A stretch of 64,000 nt of DNA from Acidobacteriota bacterium (GTDB taxonomy: Bacteria; Acidobacteriota; Blastocatellia; RBC074). The notes beneath the pieces are model-generated. The model made no database searches. It had not been told where the DNA came from and saw only the letters and a list, made by a program, of their open reading frames with translations. Made by a program: the position numbers and the translations under genes. The stretch is taken from positions 1 to 64,000 of the forward strand of contig JAFDVL010000010.1 in assembly GCA_018268995.1 (NCBI GenBank), read 5' to 3'. Shown here one piece after another: positions 53,373 to 61,736 of the stretch. Every line of letters starts with the position of its first letter. The stretch's first letter is position 1.

Positions 53373-54257
53373 TTAGCGCCTTGGGCGCGGGAAATCTGGT
53401 GGAGGTGGTGCATCCGGCGGTGGCGGAATCCCCTCTTTACCGGGAGGCATTCTATCCCCACCATTTCTTGGACCGGATGGCATAGGACCCATTGCCCCGC
53501 CAATCATGACAATCTTGGTTTTTTTGCCATTCTGATTTTCCGGGGTAATCACGATTACCTGACCCTGGCCTTCGGTGGTGAGAGTGAGTGTGACAGCACG
53601 TTCACCAGTATCAGAATCCTTGGTGCTTACCTCACGGAATTGAACATCCTCTTTGCCTCGATAGTAAGTGCGATAAAATTCAACGACTTTATCCATCTCA
53701 TCGGCAGTTGTGAATTCAACGACCCTGCCTGAAAAAGGCCCCAAATCGCCGGATGTTTCACTTCCTTGTTCTGCTCCCGGATAGGCAGGAATCCCCAGTT
53801 TGTCAGCCGGGATGTTTCCCATCGGCTGATTGATTTTAGGAAGCCTCGGAAGGTTGCGTCGTGCCTGTTCCACTTTACTTTTGACAAAGAAGGCCGCTCC
53901 AATTACAGAAGCGATTCCTAACGCGAAAATGATCGCCAGCGTAATCAACACGATCTTAAATCCGCCACGTGCCTTTTTCGGTTGCGGCATCTGCATTGGA
54001 TACGGGGTGTGATACGTTTGCGGTGCCTGTGAAATATAGGCTGTGGGCGCGGGCATGGCTTCTGTTGCGGCTGTGTTTTTGGGGGGCGGTGGCGCTTCAA
54101 AAGTGGCGGGCTGTGGTCTCATCTCCATCGCTGGTGGCGTCGTGCCAATGGGCATTGTCGGTGGCAGCGAGGTTGTTGCGATTGGGGTTCCGCAAAGATG
54201 ACAAAACTTTGCGCCAGCGCGTGTTTGCGAACCGCAATTCAAGCAGTGATGAGTCAT
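53373..54257 (-). CDS. Zinc-ribbon membrane protein with C-terminal domain
   Basis: A 294-residue protein. The N-terminus is a double-CxxC zinc ribbon (HHCLNCGSQTRAGAKFCHLCG), followed by a Pro-rich linker, one transmembrane helix (IVLITLAIIFALGIASVIGAA) and an extracytoplasmic alpha/beta domain ending in a Pro/Gly-rich tail (GIPPPPDAPPPPDFPRP). The folded domain (IPAYPGAEQG, then VVEFYRTYYRG) occurs in uncharacterised acidobacterial proteins as I recall. Function unknown. An MTHH start is followed by Cys; AGGTGC precedes it. Confidence 0.75.
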   Translation of the reverse strand: MTHHCLNCGSQTRAGAKFCHLCGTPIATTSLPPTMPIGTTPPAMEMRPQPATFEAPPPPKNTAATEAMPAPTAYISQAPQTYHTPYPMQMPQPKKARGGFKIVLITLAIIFALGIASVIGAAFFVKSKVEQARRNLPRLPKINQPMGNIPADKLGIPAYPGAEQGSETSGDLGPFSGRVVEFTTADEMDKVVEFYRTYYRGKEDVQFREVSTKDSDTGERAVTLTLTTEGQGQVIVITPENQNGKKTKIVMIGGAMGPMPSGPRNGGDRMPPGKEGIPPPPDAPPPPDFPRPRR

Positions 54258-54374
54258 AAGGCACCTCCGAAAATTGTGCGTTTCCTGTGCTTTGCACGCT
54301 ATCAGGTCGCGCTACTATTTGTCAACGAGATGACTTTTACGCTTATTTAGGATCAGAAGTTCACGCCGCAGCCA

Positions 54375-54773
54375 TTAACGTCGTAGCGCACAGGCTTTGA
54401 GACCGAACCATTGAGACAACCGATGCCGATTGCGTGCGACCCACGCGTACCCAAGAAGTTCGAACAACAGTAAAACAGGCAAGGCATAAATGAAAAAGAC
54501 CAGCACCGACCAGGGAAGATACTGCCACAGGAAATAATTCAGGCCTAATGCACCCCGGTACACTTTGCCGTGGCGAGAAATGACGTGCAGCTTTTTGTCG
54601 CATTGCTCGTATGTGATGTCGAATTCTGCCAGCTCTCTTTCAGCAAAACTTTGATATGGCTGTACGACGAAAAGCTGGCGACGATCTATTTTTGTGATCC
54701 ACTCTGCCGACCAGGAACAGATGCCACAATCACCATCAAACAATAAATATCCTTGTTGGCCTAATTGAATCAT
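54375..54773 (-). CDS. DCC1-family thiol-disulfide oxidoreductase
   Basis: A 132-residue protein with the family's DGDCGICSW active site (DxxCxxC) near residue 15. The thioredoxin-like fold is followed by two hydrophobic segments (WSVLVFFIYALPVLLLFELLG) that may tether it to the membrane, and a basic C-terminus. The substrate is unknown. Its start overlaps the stop of the DUF2071 gene by four bases, so the two are co-translated. Confidence 0.85.
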   Translation of the reverse strand: MIQLGQQGYLLFDGDCGICSWSAEWITKIDRRQLFVVQPYQSFAERELAEFDITYEQCDKKLHVISRHGKVYRGALGLNYFLWQYLPWSVLVFFIYALPVLLLFELLGYAWVARNRHRLSQWFGLKACALRR

Positions 54774-55474
54774 AATTTAGTGCCCTGATAGACCGTGACG
54801 GGTGATCCGACAGCGACAAATGCCGAAGTCGGAACTGCTGTCAGATAAGACTCGAATTGTGCTCCATAAATATTTTTGATGTCACAGACAAACCTTGCTT
54901 TCGTCGCCCGCCACACCAACCAGGGAGGATGTTCGACGCGGTATCCAACTGTTCCCCCATCCCGTTGTCGGGCATATCCCCAGTAATGTTCTGTGATGAA
55001 TTCTTCTTCTGAACCCGGTTGCCAGGGTTGGGCGTCTCCGCCGATTTGGGCTTGCAACATGCTCCAATTGTGATCCCGATGCCACTCATAGCTGACAGAG
55101 GTTTGCGTAATTTCGTGACGCATTTTCATCGCCTCGTAGTTTTCGTTATAGCACACGCGGGCAACGGTTGCGATGGCGATTTTCGGGACAATTTCCTTGA
55201 TGAAAACAACTCCACGCTGCCATCCTTCAGGGCCTTTACGACGGACATAAAACCGAAGATTTACTTCTTCAAAATGGCGATGAAAGGGAATTGGAATTCC
55301 CCGCAACTTTGTGTCCAGAAACATGAAGCCAACCATGCTGACCAATGCTTTGCCTTGCCAGAAATCAAGTTCTGTTCCATGCGGGACAAAAGGACGTAGG
55401 ATGGAGGGATCAACTTCATAGTTAATCATCAGCAGGTCTTTCCACTCGGCAGTTAGAAATTTTTGTCCCGGCAT
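54770..55474 (-). CDS. DUF2071 (YqjF-family) protein
   Basis: A 234-residue cytoplasmic protein of the acetoacetate decarboxylase-like DUF2071 family. EWKDLLMINYEVDPSILRPFVPHG at the start, PIPFHRHFEEVNLRFYVRR in the middle and a GYRVEHPPWLVW segment near the end match as I recall. Function is unknown. The start at 55474 follows GAGGAGAGG; the TTG at 55489 is less likely. Operon with the DCC1 gene. Confidence 0.85.
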   Translation of the reverse strand: MPGQKFLTAEWKDLLMINYEVDPSILRPFVPHGTELDFWQGKALVSMVGFMFLDTKLRGIPIPFHRHFEEVNLRFYVRRKGPEGWQRGVVFIKEIVPKIAIATVARVCYNENYEAMKMRHEITQTSVSYEWHRDHNWSMLQAQIGGDAQPWQPGSEEEFITEHYWGYARQRDGGTVGYRVEHPPWLVWRATKARFVCDIKNIYGAQFESYLTAVPTSAFVAVGSPVTVYQGTKL

Positions 55475-55566
55475 TTTTCCTCTCCTCAATGCTTATGCCC
55501 TTGCATTGTTGCTCTCATTTTCAAGGCGGAATACGACGTGGGTATCACGGAGATATGTCATTTAGC

Positions 55567-55612
55567 TCAAAAAACGAAAAGCGCAGCCAGAAAACAAGGT
55601 TCCTGCTGCGCT
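55567..55612 (-). terminator. Terminator after nuoI
   Basis: On the minus strand AGCGCAGC and its complement (55605-55612 with 55580-55587) form an 8-bp stem, followed by TTTTCGTTTTTT. It lies 23 bases past the nuoI stop. The stem is perfect and the T run is good. Confidence 0.7.
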
Positions 55613-55634
55613 CTTTGCTATTCAGTATTTGCTG

Positions 55635-56141
55635 CTACACCAGCTTGATATTCAAATCTTTATCCCGCTCGAAATTTTTCAGCAGATATTCTTTGTCTTT
55701 GACCATTTCGCCCGGTGTGTATACTGCCCACTCGAAATTATGTCCGTGTTTGATGGCATCCGTGGGACAGGCTTCCGTACAAAATCCACATAAAATGCAG
55801 CGTCCGTAATCAATGCGATAGATCTTGGCATAGCGATGATCCTGTGTTTCGCGCTCTGCATAAGGGCGCGGGTCATCTGCACCTTCGATATAGATCGCAT
55901 CTGCCGGACAAGCCGCAGCACAGAGAAAGCAGGAAACACAATTTTCTTTGCCGTCGGCGTTACGTGTCAGCATGTGTTCGCCGCGAAAGCGCTGGAAAAT
56001 GGTGACGGGTTCTTCTGGATAGCTGACGGTCTTTTTCGCTTTCGGAATTTGGCTGAGCGTAATGCTCATCCCTGTTGCCGTCGAGCGCGCGACATCAATG
56101 ACGTCTTTGACCGTGCCGATGATTTCAGAAAGGATGGACAT
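55635..56141 (-). CDS. nuoI: NADH-quinone oxidoreductase subunit I
   Basis: A 168-residue protein with two 8-Fe ferredoxin-type motifs: C68, C71, C74 and C78 (CVSCFLCAAACP), and C115, C118, C121 and C125 (CILCGFCTEACP). These bind the N6a and N6b clusters that pass electrons toward the quinone site in complex I. Length and N-terminal segment (IIGTVKDVIDVARSTATGMSIT) match NuoI. No other nuo gene is nearby, so this is an isolated gene or the complex is spread over the genome. Confidence 0.9.
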   Translation of the reverse strand: MSILSEIIGTVKDVIDVARSTATGMSITLSQIPKAKKTVSYPEEPVTIFQRFRGEHMLTRNADGKENCVSCFLCAAACPADAIYIEGADDPRPYAERETQDHRYAKIYRIDYGRCILCGFCTEACPTDAIKHGHNFEWAVYTPGEMVKDKEYLLKNFERDKDLNIKLV

Positions 56142-56250
56142 AGTTGTGATCTCAAATTTGAAACTGGAAATTTCAGATTACTTTGTCGAAGAGGGGCATC
56201 CTAACATATGGACGGGGGGTAGAGGAAATCGGCAGGGCAGGGTAAGATAG

Positions 56251-56397
56251 TTCAGCCACGAATTCACACGAATTGGCACGAATATGTTTCGCCACAGATT
56301 GGCACAGATTATTTTTATGGTTGGGAAAATCTGTGTAAATCTGTGGCTCATAAAAAACTCGCTAATTCGTGCTACTTCGTGTGAATTCGTGGCTGAA
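56251..56397. repeat. Nested double palindrome upstream of mrp
   Basis: Outer arms 56251-56282 and 56366-56397 match at 30 of 32 positions. An inner pair, 56291-56310 and 56328-56347, matches at 18 of 20. Both arms consist of CCAC..CAC words (gccacgaattcacacgaatt outside, gccacagattggcacagatt inside). It stops 12 bases before the mrp start. Confidence 0.85.
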
Positions 56398-56408
56398 AGG
56401 AAAAATAA

Positions 56409-57494
56409 ATGATTACTGAAGAAATCGTTCTCAATGCCCTCCGAACCGTCAAAGACCCCGATCTGCACCGCGATGTGGTAACGCTGAATATGATCCGCGA
56501 TGTCAAAATTTGCGGAGGGTTAGTGGGCTTTCGTTTTGTGCTGACAACGCCAGCTTGTCCAGTGCGTGATCAGCTCAAAGGACAGGCAGAAGCTGCCGTC
56601 AAAGCTATCCCCGGCGTTGAAACCGTCGAAGTTAAAATGGATGCTGAAGTGCCGCGCGCGAAAGGTAATGTCAACCAGTCGGAGATTGCTGGCATCGGAA
56701 ATATCATCGCTGTCAGTTCTGGCAAAGGTGGCGTCGGCAAGTCAACAGTTGCGGTTAACCTTGCAGTTTCATTGCAAATGATGGGAGCGCGCGTTGGCAT
56801 TCTGGATACGGATGTTTATGGTCCGAATGTGCCGATTATGATGGGCGGCAATGATGCGCCGCTTGTTCACGGCAATAATATTGTTCCGCCTGTGTATCAC
56901 AACGTCAAAACCATGTCTATTGGCCTGCTGAATCCGGGTGACAAAGCGGTTGTCTGGCGTGGCCCGATGCTCCATTCGGCAGTGCAGCAATTTCTCCGCC
57001 AGGTTGAATGGGGAGAGCTGGATTATCTGGTGATTGATATGCCTCCGGGCACGGGCGACGTGCAATTGAGTTTGGCGCAAACAACGGCTCTGGCTGGCGC
57101 TGTGTTGGTGACCACGCCGCAGGAAGTCGCATTGGCCGATGTGCGCAAGGCGTACAGCATGTTTGAGCAATTGAAAGTTCCGGTTTTGGGGATCGTCGAA
57201 AACATGAGCTATTTTGAAGTGCCGACCAGCGGCGAACGATATTACATTTTCGGCAATGGCGGCGGCGAAGCGTTGGCGGATCGCTATGGCGTTCCGTTTT
57301 TAGGCGGTGTTCCGATTGCTGTCAGCGTGCGCGAAGGTGGCGATCTAGGCAGACCCGTGGTGATCAGTGATCCCGAAAGCGTGCAGGCAAAAGCCTTCCG
57401 GCAAATTGCACAAAACGTCGCGGCACAGGTGAGCATTCAGGCGATCAAGAAGAATCGCGAGTTGCCGGTGCTGAACCTGAAGCGGGCGAACTGA
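56409..57494 (+). CDS. mrp: Mrp/NBP35-type Fe-S cluster carrier ATPase
   Basis: A 361-residue protein with an N-terminal MIP18/DUF59 domain (residues 1 to about 80) and a P-loop ATPase domain. Walker A SGKGGVGKST is at 104-113, and GILDTDVYGPNVP and DYLVIDMPPGTGD follow. It carries Fe-S clusters to apo-proteins in the cytoplasm. The C-terminal CxxC that binds the cluster in ApbC is absent: the place after ENMSYF reads EVPTSGERYYIF. It starts a cluster with nfu and an IscA-type gene. Confidence 0.92.
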   Translation: MITEEIVLNALRTVKDPDLHRDVVTLNMIRDVKICGGLVGFRFVLTTPACPVRDQLKGQAEAAVKAIPGVETVEVKMDAEVPRAKGNVNQSEIAGIGNIIAVSSGKGGVGKSTVAVNLAVSLQMMGARVGILDTDVYGPNVPIMMGGNDAPLVHGNNIVPPVYHNVKTMSIGLLNPGDKAVVWRGPMLHSAVQQFLRQVEWGELDYLVIDMPPGTGDVQLSLAQTTALAGAVLVTTPQEVALADVRKAYSMFEQLKVPVLGIVENMSYFEVPTSGERYYIFGNGGGEALADRYGVPFLGGVPIAVSVREGGDLGRPVVISDPESVQAKAFRQIAQNVAAQVSIQAIKKNRELPVLNLKRAN

Positions 57495-57560
57495 CAAGTT
57501 GACGCGCGATGCAGGCAATCGTTATAGTTATACTTCGTTCGACGGAGAGGATTTATCAAC

Positions 57561-57809
57561 ATGTTATTTGACGACTCTCCTGAAGTTTCTGCCGCCCAGG
57601 TCGAAGCGGCGCTGGATCGAATTCGCCCGGCGCTGATTTCAGATGGTGGCAATATTGAATTAGTCGCTATCGAAAGCAACGGCGATATTCGTGTGAGGAT
57701 GAAAGGGGCTTGCGTGGGCTGTCCAAGTTCAACCGTAACGCTCAAACATTTGGTGGAGCGGATTCTGCGCGAAGAAGTAGCAGGCTTTGGCGAATTAATA
57801 ACGGAATAA
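57561..57809 (+). CDS. nfu: NifU C-terminal-like Fe-S carrier (Nfu)
   Basis: An 82-residue protein equal to the C-terminal domain of NifU. The cluster ligands are C51 and C54 in CVGCPSSTVTLKHLVERIL. It binds a [4Fe-4S] cluster shared between two subunits and hands it on. GGAGAGG precedes the ATG. It lies 66 bases after mrp and 28 before the IscA-type gene. Confidence 0.9.
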   Translation: MLFDDSPEVSAAQVEAALDRIRPALISDGGNIELVAIESNGDIRVRMKGACVGCPSSTVTLKHLVERILREEVAGFGELITE

Positions 57810-57837
57810 TTTTAACCTTCAATAAGGAGATAACATC

Positions 57838-58167
57838 ATGGAATTAGTTTTGACCGATACAGCGGTTTCAGAAGTCAAAAAATTTATGGAAGCTGAAAAT
57901 CCCGGTGATCAAGGTGGCCTGCGCGTGCGCGTTGTTCCTGGCGGTTGCTCTGGCTTTCAATATGCAATGAACATCGAAGAATCCCCAGCCGACACCGATG
58001 AAGTCATCGAAAAAGACGGCTTGAAGGTATTTGTGGATATGTTCAGCGCTCAATACCTGAGCGGCGTTGAGATTGATTATGTCAGCAACGTGATGGGATC
58101 AGGCTTTACCTTTAATAACCCGAACTCGTCGGGTGGCTGCGGTTGCGGAAGCTCGTTCTCGGCGTAA
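57838..58167 (+). CDS. erpA: IscA/ErpA-family Fe-S insertion protein
   Basis: A 109-residue A-type carrier. The three conserved cysteines are C37 (VPGGCSGFQY) and C101 and C103 near the C-terminus (GGCGCGSS). It transfers clusters to target enzymes. The symbol is a family-level guess; IscA or SufA are alternatives. It follows nfu with an AAGGAG site. No UGA interrupts it. Confidence 0.88.
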   Translation: MELVLTDTAVSEVKKFMEAENPGDQGGLRVRVVPGGCSGFQYAMNIEESPADTDEVIEKDGLKVFVDMFSAQYLSGVEIDYVSNVMGSGFTFNNPNSSGGCGCGSSFSA

Positions 58168-58190
58168 GCCTACGTCTTAAATCAAAAGAC

Positions 58191-58287
58191 AAAGGGCAAA
58201 TATCAAAAGGCAAAAAGGCGGCACTTAATTTTTAGATCAAGAAGGAGTTTTCCGAATCCTACTTTTGCCTTTTGATATTTGCCTTTT
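58191..58287. repeat. Palindrome between erpA and the rubrerythrin gene
   Basis: Arms 58191-58215 and 58263-58287 match at 24 of 25 positions (aaagggcaaatatcaaaagg onward). Each arm is itself a repeated word (caaaagacaaagggcaaatatcaaaagg region). It ends 15 bases before the rubrerythrin start, where no clear ribosome site remains. Confidence 0.85.
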
Positions 58288-58302
58288 GCGTTTTTATTCT
58301 TT

Positions 58303-58728
58303 ATGCCCAAACTCGAAGGCACAAAAACCAGCGAAAATCTCAAGGCTTCCTTTGCTGAAGCGGCTCAGTCATCGCGTCGGTATCTGTACTTTGCCCGCCA
58401 GGCGGATATTGAAGGGCATGCCGATGCTGCCGGAATGTTACGCGATATGGCTGAAGGGGAAGCAAATCATTCGCTCGGCAGTCTGGATTTCTTGCGCGAA
58501 GTGGGCGATCCGGCGACAGGCAAACCTTTTGGCACGACGCAGCAAAATCTGCTCTCTGCCTTTCACGATGAAAGCTTTCAGGGGAATGAGCTGTATTTAG
58601 ATTTTGCCAAGACTGCGCGAGCCGAGGGCTTTGATGAAGTGGCCGAATGGTTTGAGACGCTTGCCCGCGCGGAAAAATCTCATGCAGAGCGTTTTCGGCA
58701 GATGTACCACCAGCTTTTTGAAGATTAA
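58303..58728 (+). CDS. Rubrerythrin-type diiron protein without rubredoxin domain
   Basis: A 141-residue four-helix ferritin-like protein. The diiron ligands are suggested by the AEAAQSSRRYLYFARQAD helix, EGEANHS, HDESFQGNELYLDFAK and RAEKSHAERF, the usual E-ExxH pattern. It lacks the C-terminal rubredoxin (no CxxC), so it is a sulerythrin-like or rubrerythrin-core protein. It reduces peroxide in the cytoplasm. The start at 58303 is the first ATG after the palindrome. Confidence 0.85.
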   Translation: MPKLEGTKTSENLKASFAEAAQSSRRYLYFARQADIEGHADAAGMLRDMAEGEANHSLGSLDFLREVGDPATGKPFGTTQQNLLSAFHDESFQGNELYLDFAKTARAEGFDEVAEWFETLARAEKSHAERFRQMYHQLFED

Positions 58729-58731
58729 TTA

Positions 58732-59775
58732 ATGTCGTTACACGCAGTAAATACCCAGATCATTAACACAATAACCCCACGCGATTTCGGCGATGTGCGC
58801 GCCGAATATGAAGCGATTCGCAATGCGGCTGCCCTGATAGATTTGTCGCCTGCGGCAAAATTTGAAGTCAGCGGCAAAAACGCTGTGCCTTTTATCAACG
58901 GCCTAATCACGAATGATGTGAAAACGCTGAAAGCTGGAGACGGAACGCTTGCCGCATTTCTGAATGTGCAAGGCAAGGTGGTCAGCATTTGTCGCTTCTA
59001 TCAAACAGGCGAGCATTTGTTGATTGAATGCGATTGGGCCAACCGCGAAACGCTTTTCAAGAACCTGAGCCGCTTTGTTCCTGCCGGAGAATTTTTCCTT
59101 AAAGATGTGACGGAAGAGCTTGCGCTGCTTTCCTTACAAGGCCCGATTGCATCGGAATTGTTTTTGGCCTTAACCGAACAACCGGTTGAAGCCGAACCAG
59201 AATATCGCAACTTCCAGACGAAAATTGACGGCATCAATGTACTGATCGCTTCGCATTCACGTGCGGGCGTGACAGGCTTTGACATCTTTGTTCCCGTTGC
59301 TGCTAAGGCCAGCGTTCAGCAGGCGCTGTTGGGACGTTGTGCCAAGTTGGTCGGAAGCGAAGCACTGGAAATCGCGCGGCTCGAAGCCGGAATTCCGCGT
59401 GAAGGTGTAGACGTGACAGACAGCAATATCCTACTTGAAGCGGGGTATGAAAAAGCGGTCAGCTATACCAAAGGTTGTTACTTGGGACAGGAAATCATTG
59501 CGCGTATTCATTGGCGCGGGCAACCAGCCCGGCAATTGCGTGGCCTTTTGGTAGACGCGACTGAACTGCCGGCCAAAGGCACGGAACTGTGGGCCGCAGA
59601 TGGCAAAAAGGTCGGCGAAATTACCAGCAGCGCGCGCAGTTTTGCCTTGGATCAAATTATTGCTTTAGGCTATGTGCATCGTTATTATTTGACCGCTGGA
59701 ACCGAGTTCACGCTCAAACGCGACGGCGTCGAGCAGGGAAGCGCAACCATCACCGAAACCCCTTTCGTTCAATGA
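58732..59775 (+). CDS. ygfZ: YgfZ/GcvT-like folate-binding protein
   Basis: A 347-residue protein of the aminomethyltransferase fold. The YgfZ signature is KGCYLGQEIIARIHWRGQ at residues 247-264, with C249. The N-terminal domain (INGLITNDVKTL) binds folate. YgfZ helps maintain or repair Fe-S clusters in certain enzymes. It starts 3 bases after rubrerythrin and overlaps the next gene by four bases. It fits the Fe-S theme of this cluster. Confidence 0.88.
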   Translation: MSLHAVNTQIINTITPRDFGDVRAEYEAIRNAAALIDLSPAAKFEVSGKNAVPFINGLITNDVKTLKAGDGTLAAFLNVQGKVVSICRFYQTGEHLLIECDWANRETLFKNLSRFVPAGEFFLKDVTEELALLSLQGPIASELFLALTEQPVEAEPEYRNFQTKIDGINVLIASHSRAGVTGFDIFVPVAAKASVQQALLGRCAKLVGSEALEIARLEAGIPREGVDVTDSNILLEAGYEKAVSYTKGCYLGQEIIARIHWRGQPARQLRGLLVDATELPAKGTELWAADGKKVGEITSSARSFALDQIIALGYVHRYYLTAGTEFTLKRDGVEQGSATITETPFVQ

Positions 59776-60026
59776 GCGACCAAGACGACAAATGGAATCT
59801 GGATACGGCGGAATCCGCTTATGTCGTGATTTCGCGTTATGTCGAGCATACGCAAATTTCTGGCATCATTATCGCAATGCTGGCGGGCGCGCTGGGCGAA
59901 GAGAAACTGGAATTTCTTGTCAACAGCGAACACTGGAAAAACTACATGGCCAGCAGGCGTGAACTAGAAACTGCACAGGAAGACATCCAAAAACTCGCAG
60001 CCGCGATTGAGCGATTGCGCTCATAA
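59772..60026 (+). CDS. Small hypothetical protein coupled to ygfZ
   Basis: An 84-residue cytoplasmic protein with a start that overlaps the ygfZ stop (ATGA). It is helical: an Asp/Glu-rich N-terminus, a glycine-rich hydrophobic middle (ISGIIIAMLAGALGEEKLEF) and a C-terminal coiled-coil-like part. I recognise no family. Overlap with ygfZ makes a real gene likely. Confidence 0.7.
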   Translation: MSDQDDKWNLDTAESAYVVISRYVEHTQISGIIIAMLAGALGEEKLEFLVNSEHWKNYMASRRELETAQEDIQKLAAAIERLRS

Positions 60027-60052
60027 ACTCAAAACCCGAAACTCGAAACTTT

Positions 60053-60373
60053 ATGATCGCAGTCATCACCGTCGAAGAACTCAAAGCCAAACAGGACGCG
60101 GGCGAAAGCTTTCGTTTGATTGATGTGCGCGAACAGCACGAATATCAGTATTGCCGCATTCCTGGCGCTGAACTCAAGCCGCTCGGCCAAATCGCGCAAT
60201 GGATTCACGATCTTGACCCTGCCGAAGAATTGATTTTGCAATGTCATCACGGGATGCGTTCACAGCGTGCTTGTATGATGTTGGCTAGTCAGGGCTTCAC
60301 GAATGTTAAGAATCTGACGGGAGGCATTGACGCCTGGTCGCTCAGTGTTGATGCGTCTGTGCCTCGTTATTGA
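60053..60373 (+). CDS. Rhodanese-domain sulfurtransferase
   Basis: A 106-residue single rhodanese domain with the active cysteine C64 in LQCHHGMRSQRA. DVREQHEYQYCRIPGA holds the conserved acidic/Arg N-terminal motif. It would carry persulfide sulfur in the cytoplasm, fitting the Fe-S cluster genes around it. The active loop CHHGMRS is typical of the PspE/GlpE-like small group. No ribosome site is evident before the ATG. Confidence 0.88.
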   Translation: MIAVITVEELKAKQDAGESFRLIDVREQHEYQYCRIPGAELKPLGQIAQWIHDLDPAEELILQCHHGMRSQRACMMLASQGFTNVKNLTGGIDAWSLSVDASVPRY

Positions 60374-60442
60374 AATAACCTGCTGTCTGACAAGGTTCCT
60401 TGTTTGCAGTCCGTTTGCTGATCGCCCTCTGCATCTCATCGC

Positions 60443-61717
60443 ATGAAATTTCACCGCCTTCATCACATCCTTCTTTGTTGGTTATTGCTTGTTGGTGCGG
60501 CCTTCGCTCAGGCACCGCAAACATCGCTTTCCAGTAAAGAGCGTAAAGATGTGTTTGAGTATGTGTGGACGGTGGTCAATGAAAAATATTACGACCCGAA
60601 AACAAATGGCGTGAACTGGAAAGAGGCGCGCCGAATTTTCAAAGATCGCGTCGAATTCGCTCAGACCGATGCCGAGTTTTATCAGGCGTTGCAAATGATG
60701 GTAAGCGAATTGCACGATGCTCACACGCGCGTTCGCGATCCTTACAAACGTTATTTGTTTGATCGGCTCGAAGTCGTTTCGCCGGGCGTCACGTTGGGCG
60801 AAGTGGAAGGCCAGACCGTCATCCTGCGCGTTACGCCTGGTTCTGATGCTGAAAAAGCGCAACTGCGACCTGGGATGATCGTTCGCGCGATCAATAAAAA
60901 GCCGATTGAAGAACGTCTGGCTGAAGCGGCAGCTGTGATTGGAAAATCCTCTTCGGAGCGCGCGACGCGGATGCTGATTTACAGTCAGTTGCTGGATGGA
61001 TTAGAAGACACCGAAGTTCTGCTGTGGCTGGAGCGGCCTGACGACCCCGCCAAAACATTTGACGTCAAGCTGACGCGTAAAATCTATTCCAGCAGTGTGC
61101 AAGTTATCACACGTCAGTTGCCCTCCGGGTTTGGCTACATCAAATTGAGTCGCTGGAAAGACCCGGCACACGATCAATTCAAGCGCGCTCTGGAAGAATT
61201 GCGGACGACTCCGGGATTGATTGTTGATTTGCGGGACAATGGCGGCGGTTATCCGGTGGAAGTTCTGAATATCGGGAGTTACTTTTTCCCGAACAAAGTT
61301 TCATTTGGCAAATTTATCCGACGGTCGGGCAAGGCTTCAGAGTTAATTGCCTCGCCATCGTCCTTTCAGCCGTATACTGCGCCGGTCGCAATCCTTGTCA
61401 ATGAATCCTCAGGCAGCGGCTCTGAACTTTTCGCCAGCGTCATGCAGGAGTTGGGACGCGCCTTTGTCGTGGGACAGCAAAGCTGCGGTTGTTTGCTGGC
61501 AGCTACCCGACACAAATTCAAAGGCGGCGGCGAATTGTTGATCAGCGAATTTGATTATGTCACGCCCAGAGGACGCCGTGTCGAAGGCGCAGGTGTGAAG
61601 CCAGATCGAACGATTTCGTTAACGATGGATGATTTGCGCGCGTACCGGGATGTTGCGCTGAGCGAAGCTGAAAAACTCCTGAAAGAAACCAAACAGCCAA
61701 CGGTTGAGAGCAAATAA
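60443..61717 (+). CDS. Exported S41-family (C-terminal-processing-like) peptidase
   Basis: A 424-residue protein with a signal peptide (MKFHRLHHILLCWLLLVGAAFA). The PDZ domain (VEGQTVILRVTPGSDAEKAQLRPGM region) is followed by the S41 domain. The nucleophile Ser lies in NESSGSGSELFASVM. The position after it, where classic CTPs have the catalytic Lys (T-x-GKG), reads VVGQQSCGCLLAATR, with Cys instead of Lys. VTPRGRRVEGAGVKPD follows as usual. Whether it is catalytic is unclear. It ends the cluster. Confidence 0.86.
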   Translation: MKFHRLHHILLCWLLLVGAAFAQAPQTSLSSKERKDVFEYVWTVVNEKYYDPKTNGVNWKEARRIFKDRVEFAQTDAEFYQALQMMVSELHDAHTRVRDPYKRYLFDRLEVVSPGVTLGEVEGQTVILRVTPGSDAEKAQLRPGMIVRAINKKPIEERLAEAAAVIGKSSSERATRMLIYSQLLDGLEDTEVLLWLERPDDPAKTFDVKLTRKIYSSSVQVITRQLPSGFGYIKLSRWKDPAHDQFKRALEELRTTPGLIVDLRDNGGGYPVEVLNIGSYFFPNKVSFGKFIRRSGKASELIASPSSFQPYTAPVAILVNESSGSGSELFASVMQELGRAFVVGQQSCGCLLAATRHKFKGGGELLISEFDYVTPRGRRVEGAGVKPDRTISLTMDDLRAYRDVALSEAEKLLKETKQPTVESK

Positions 61718-61736
61718 GATTTATCCTCTTCCTGCA

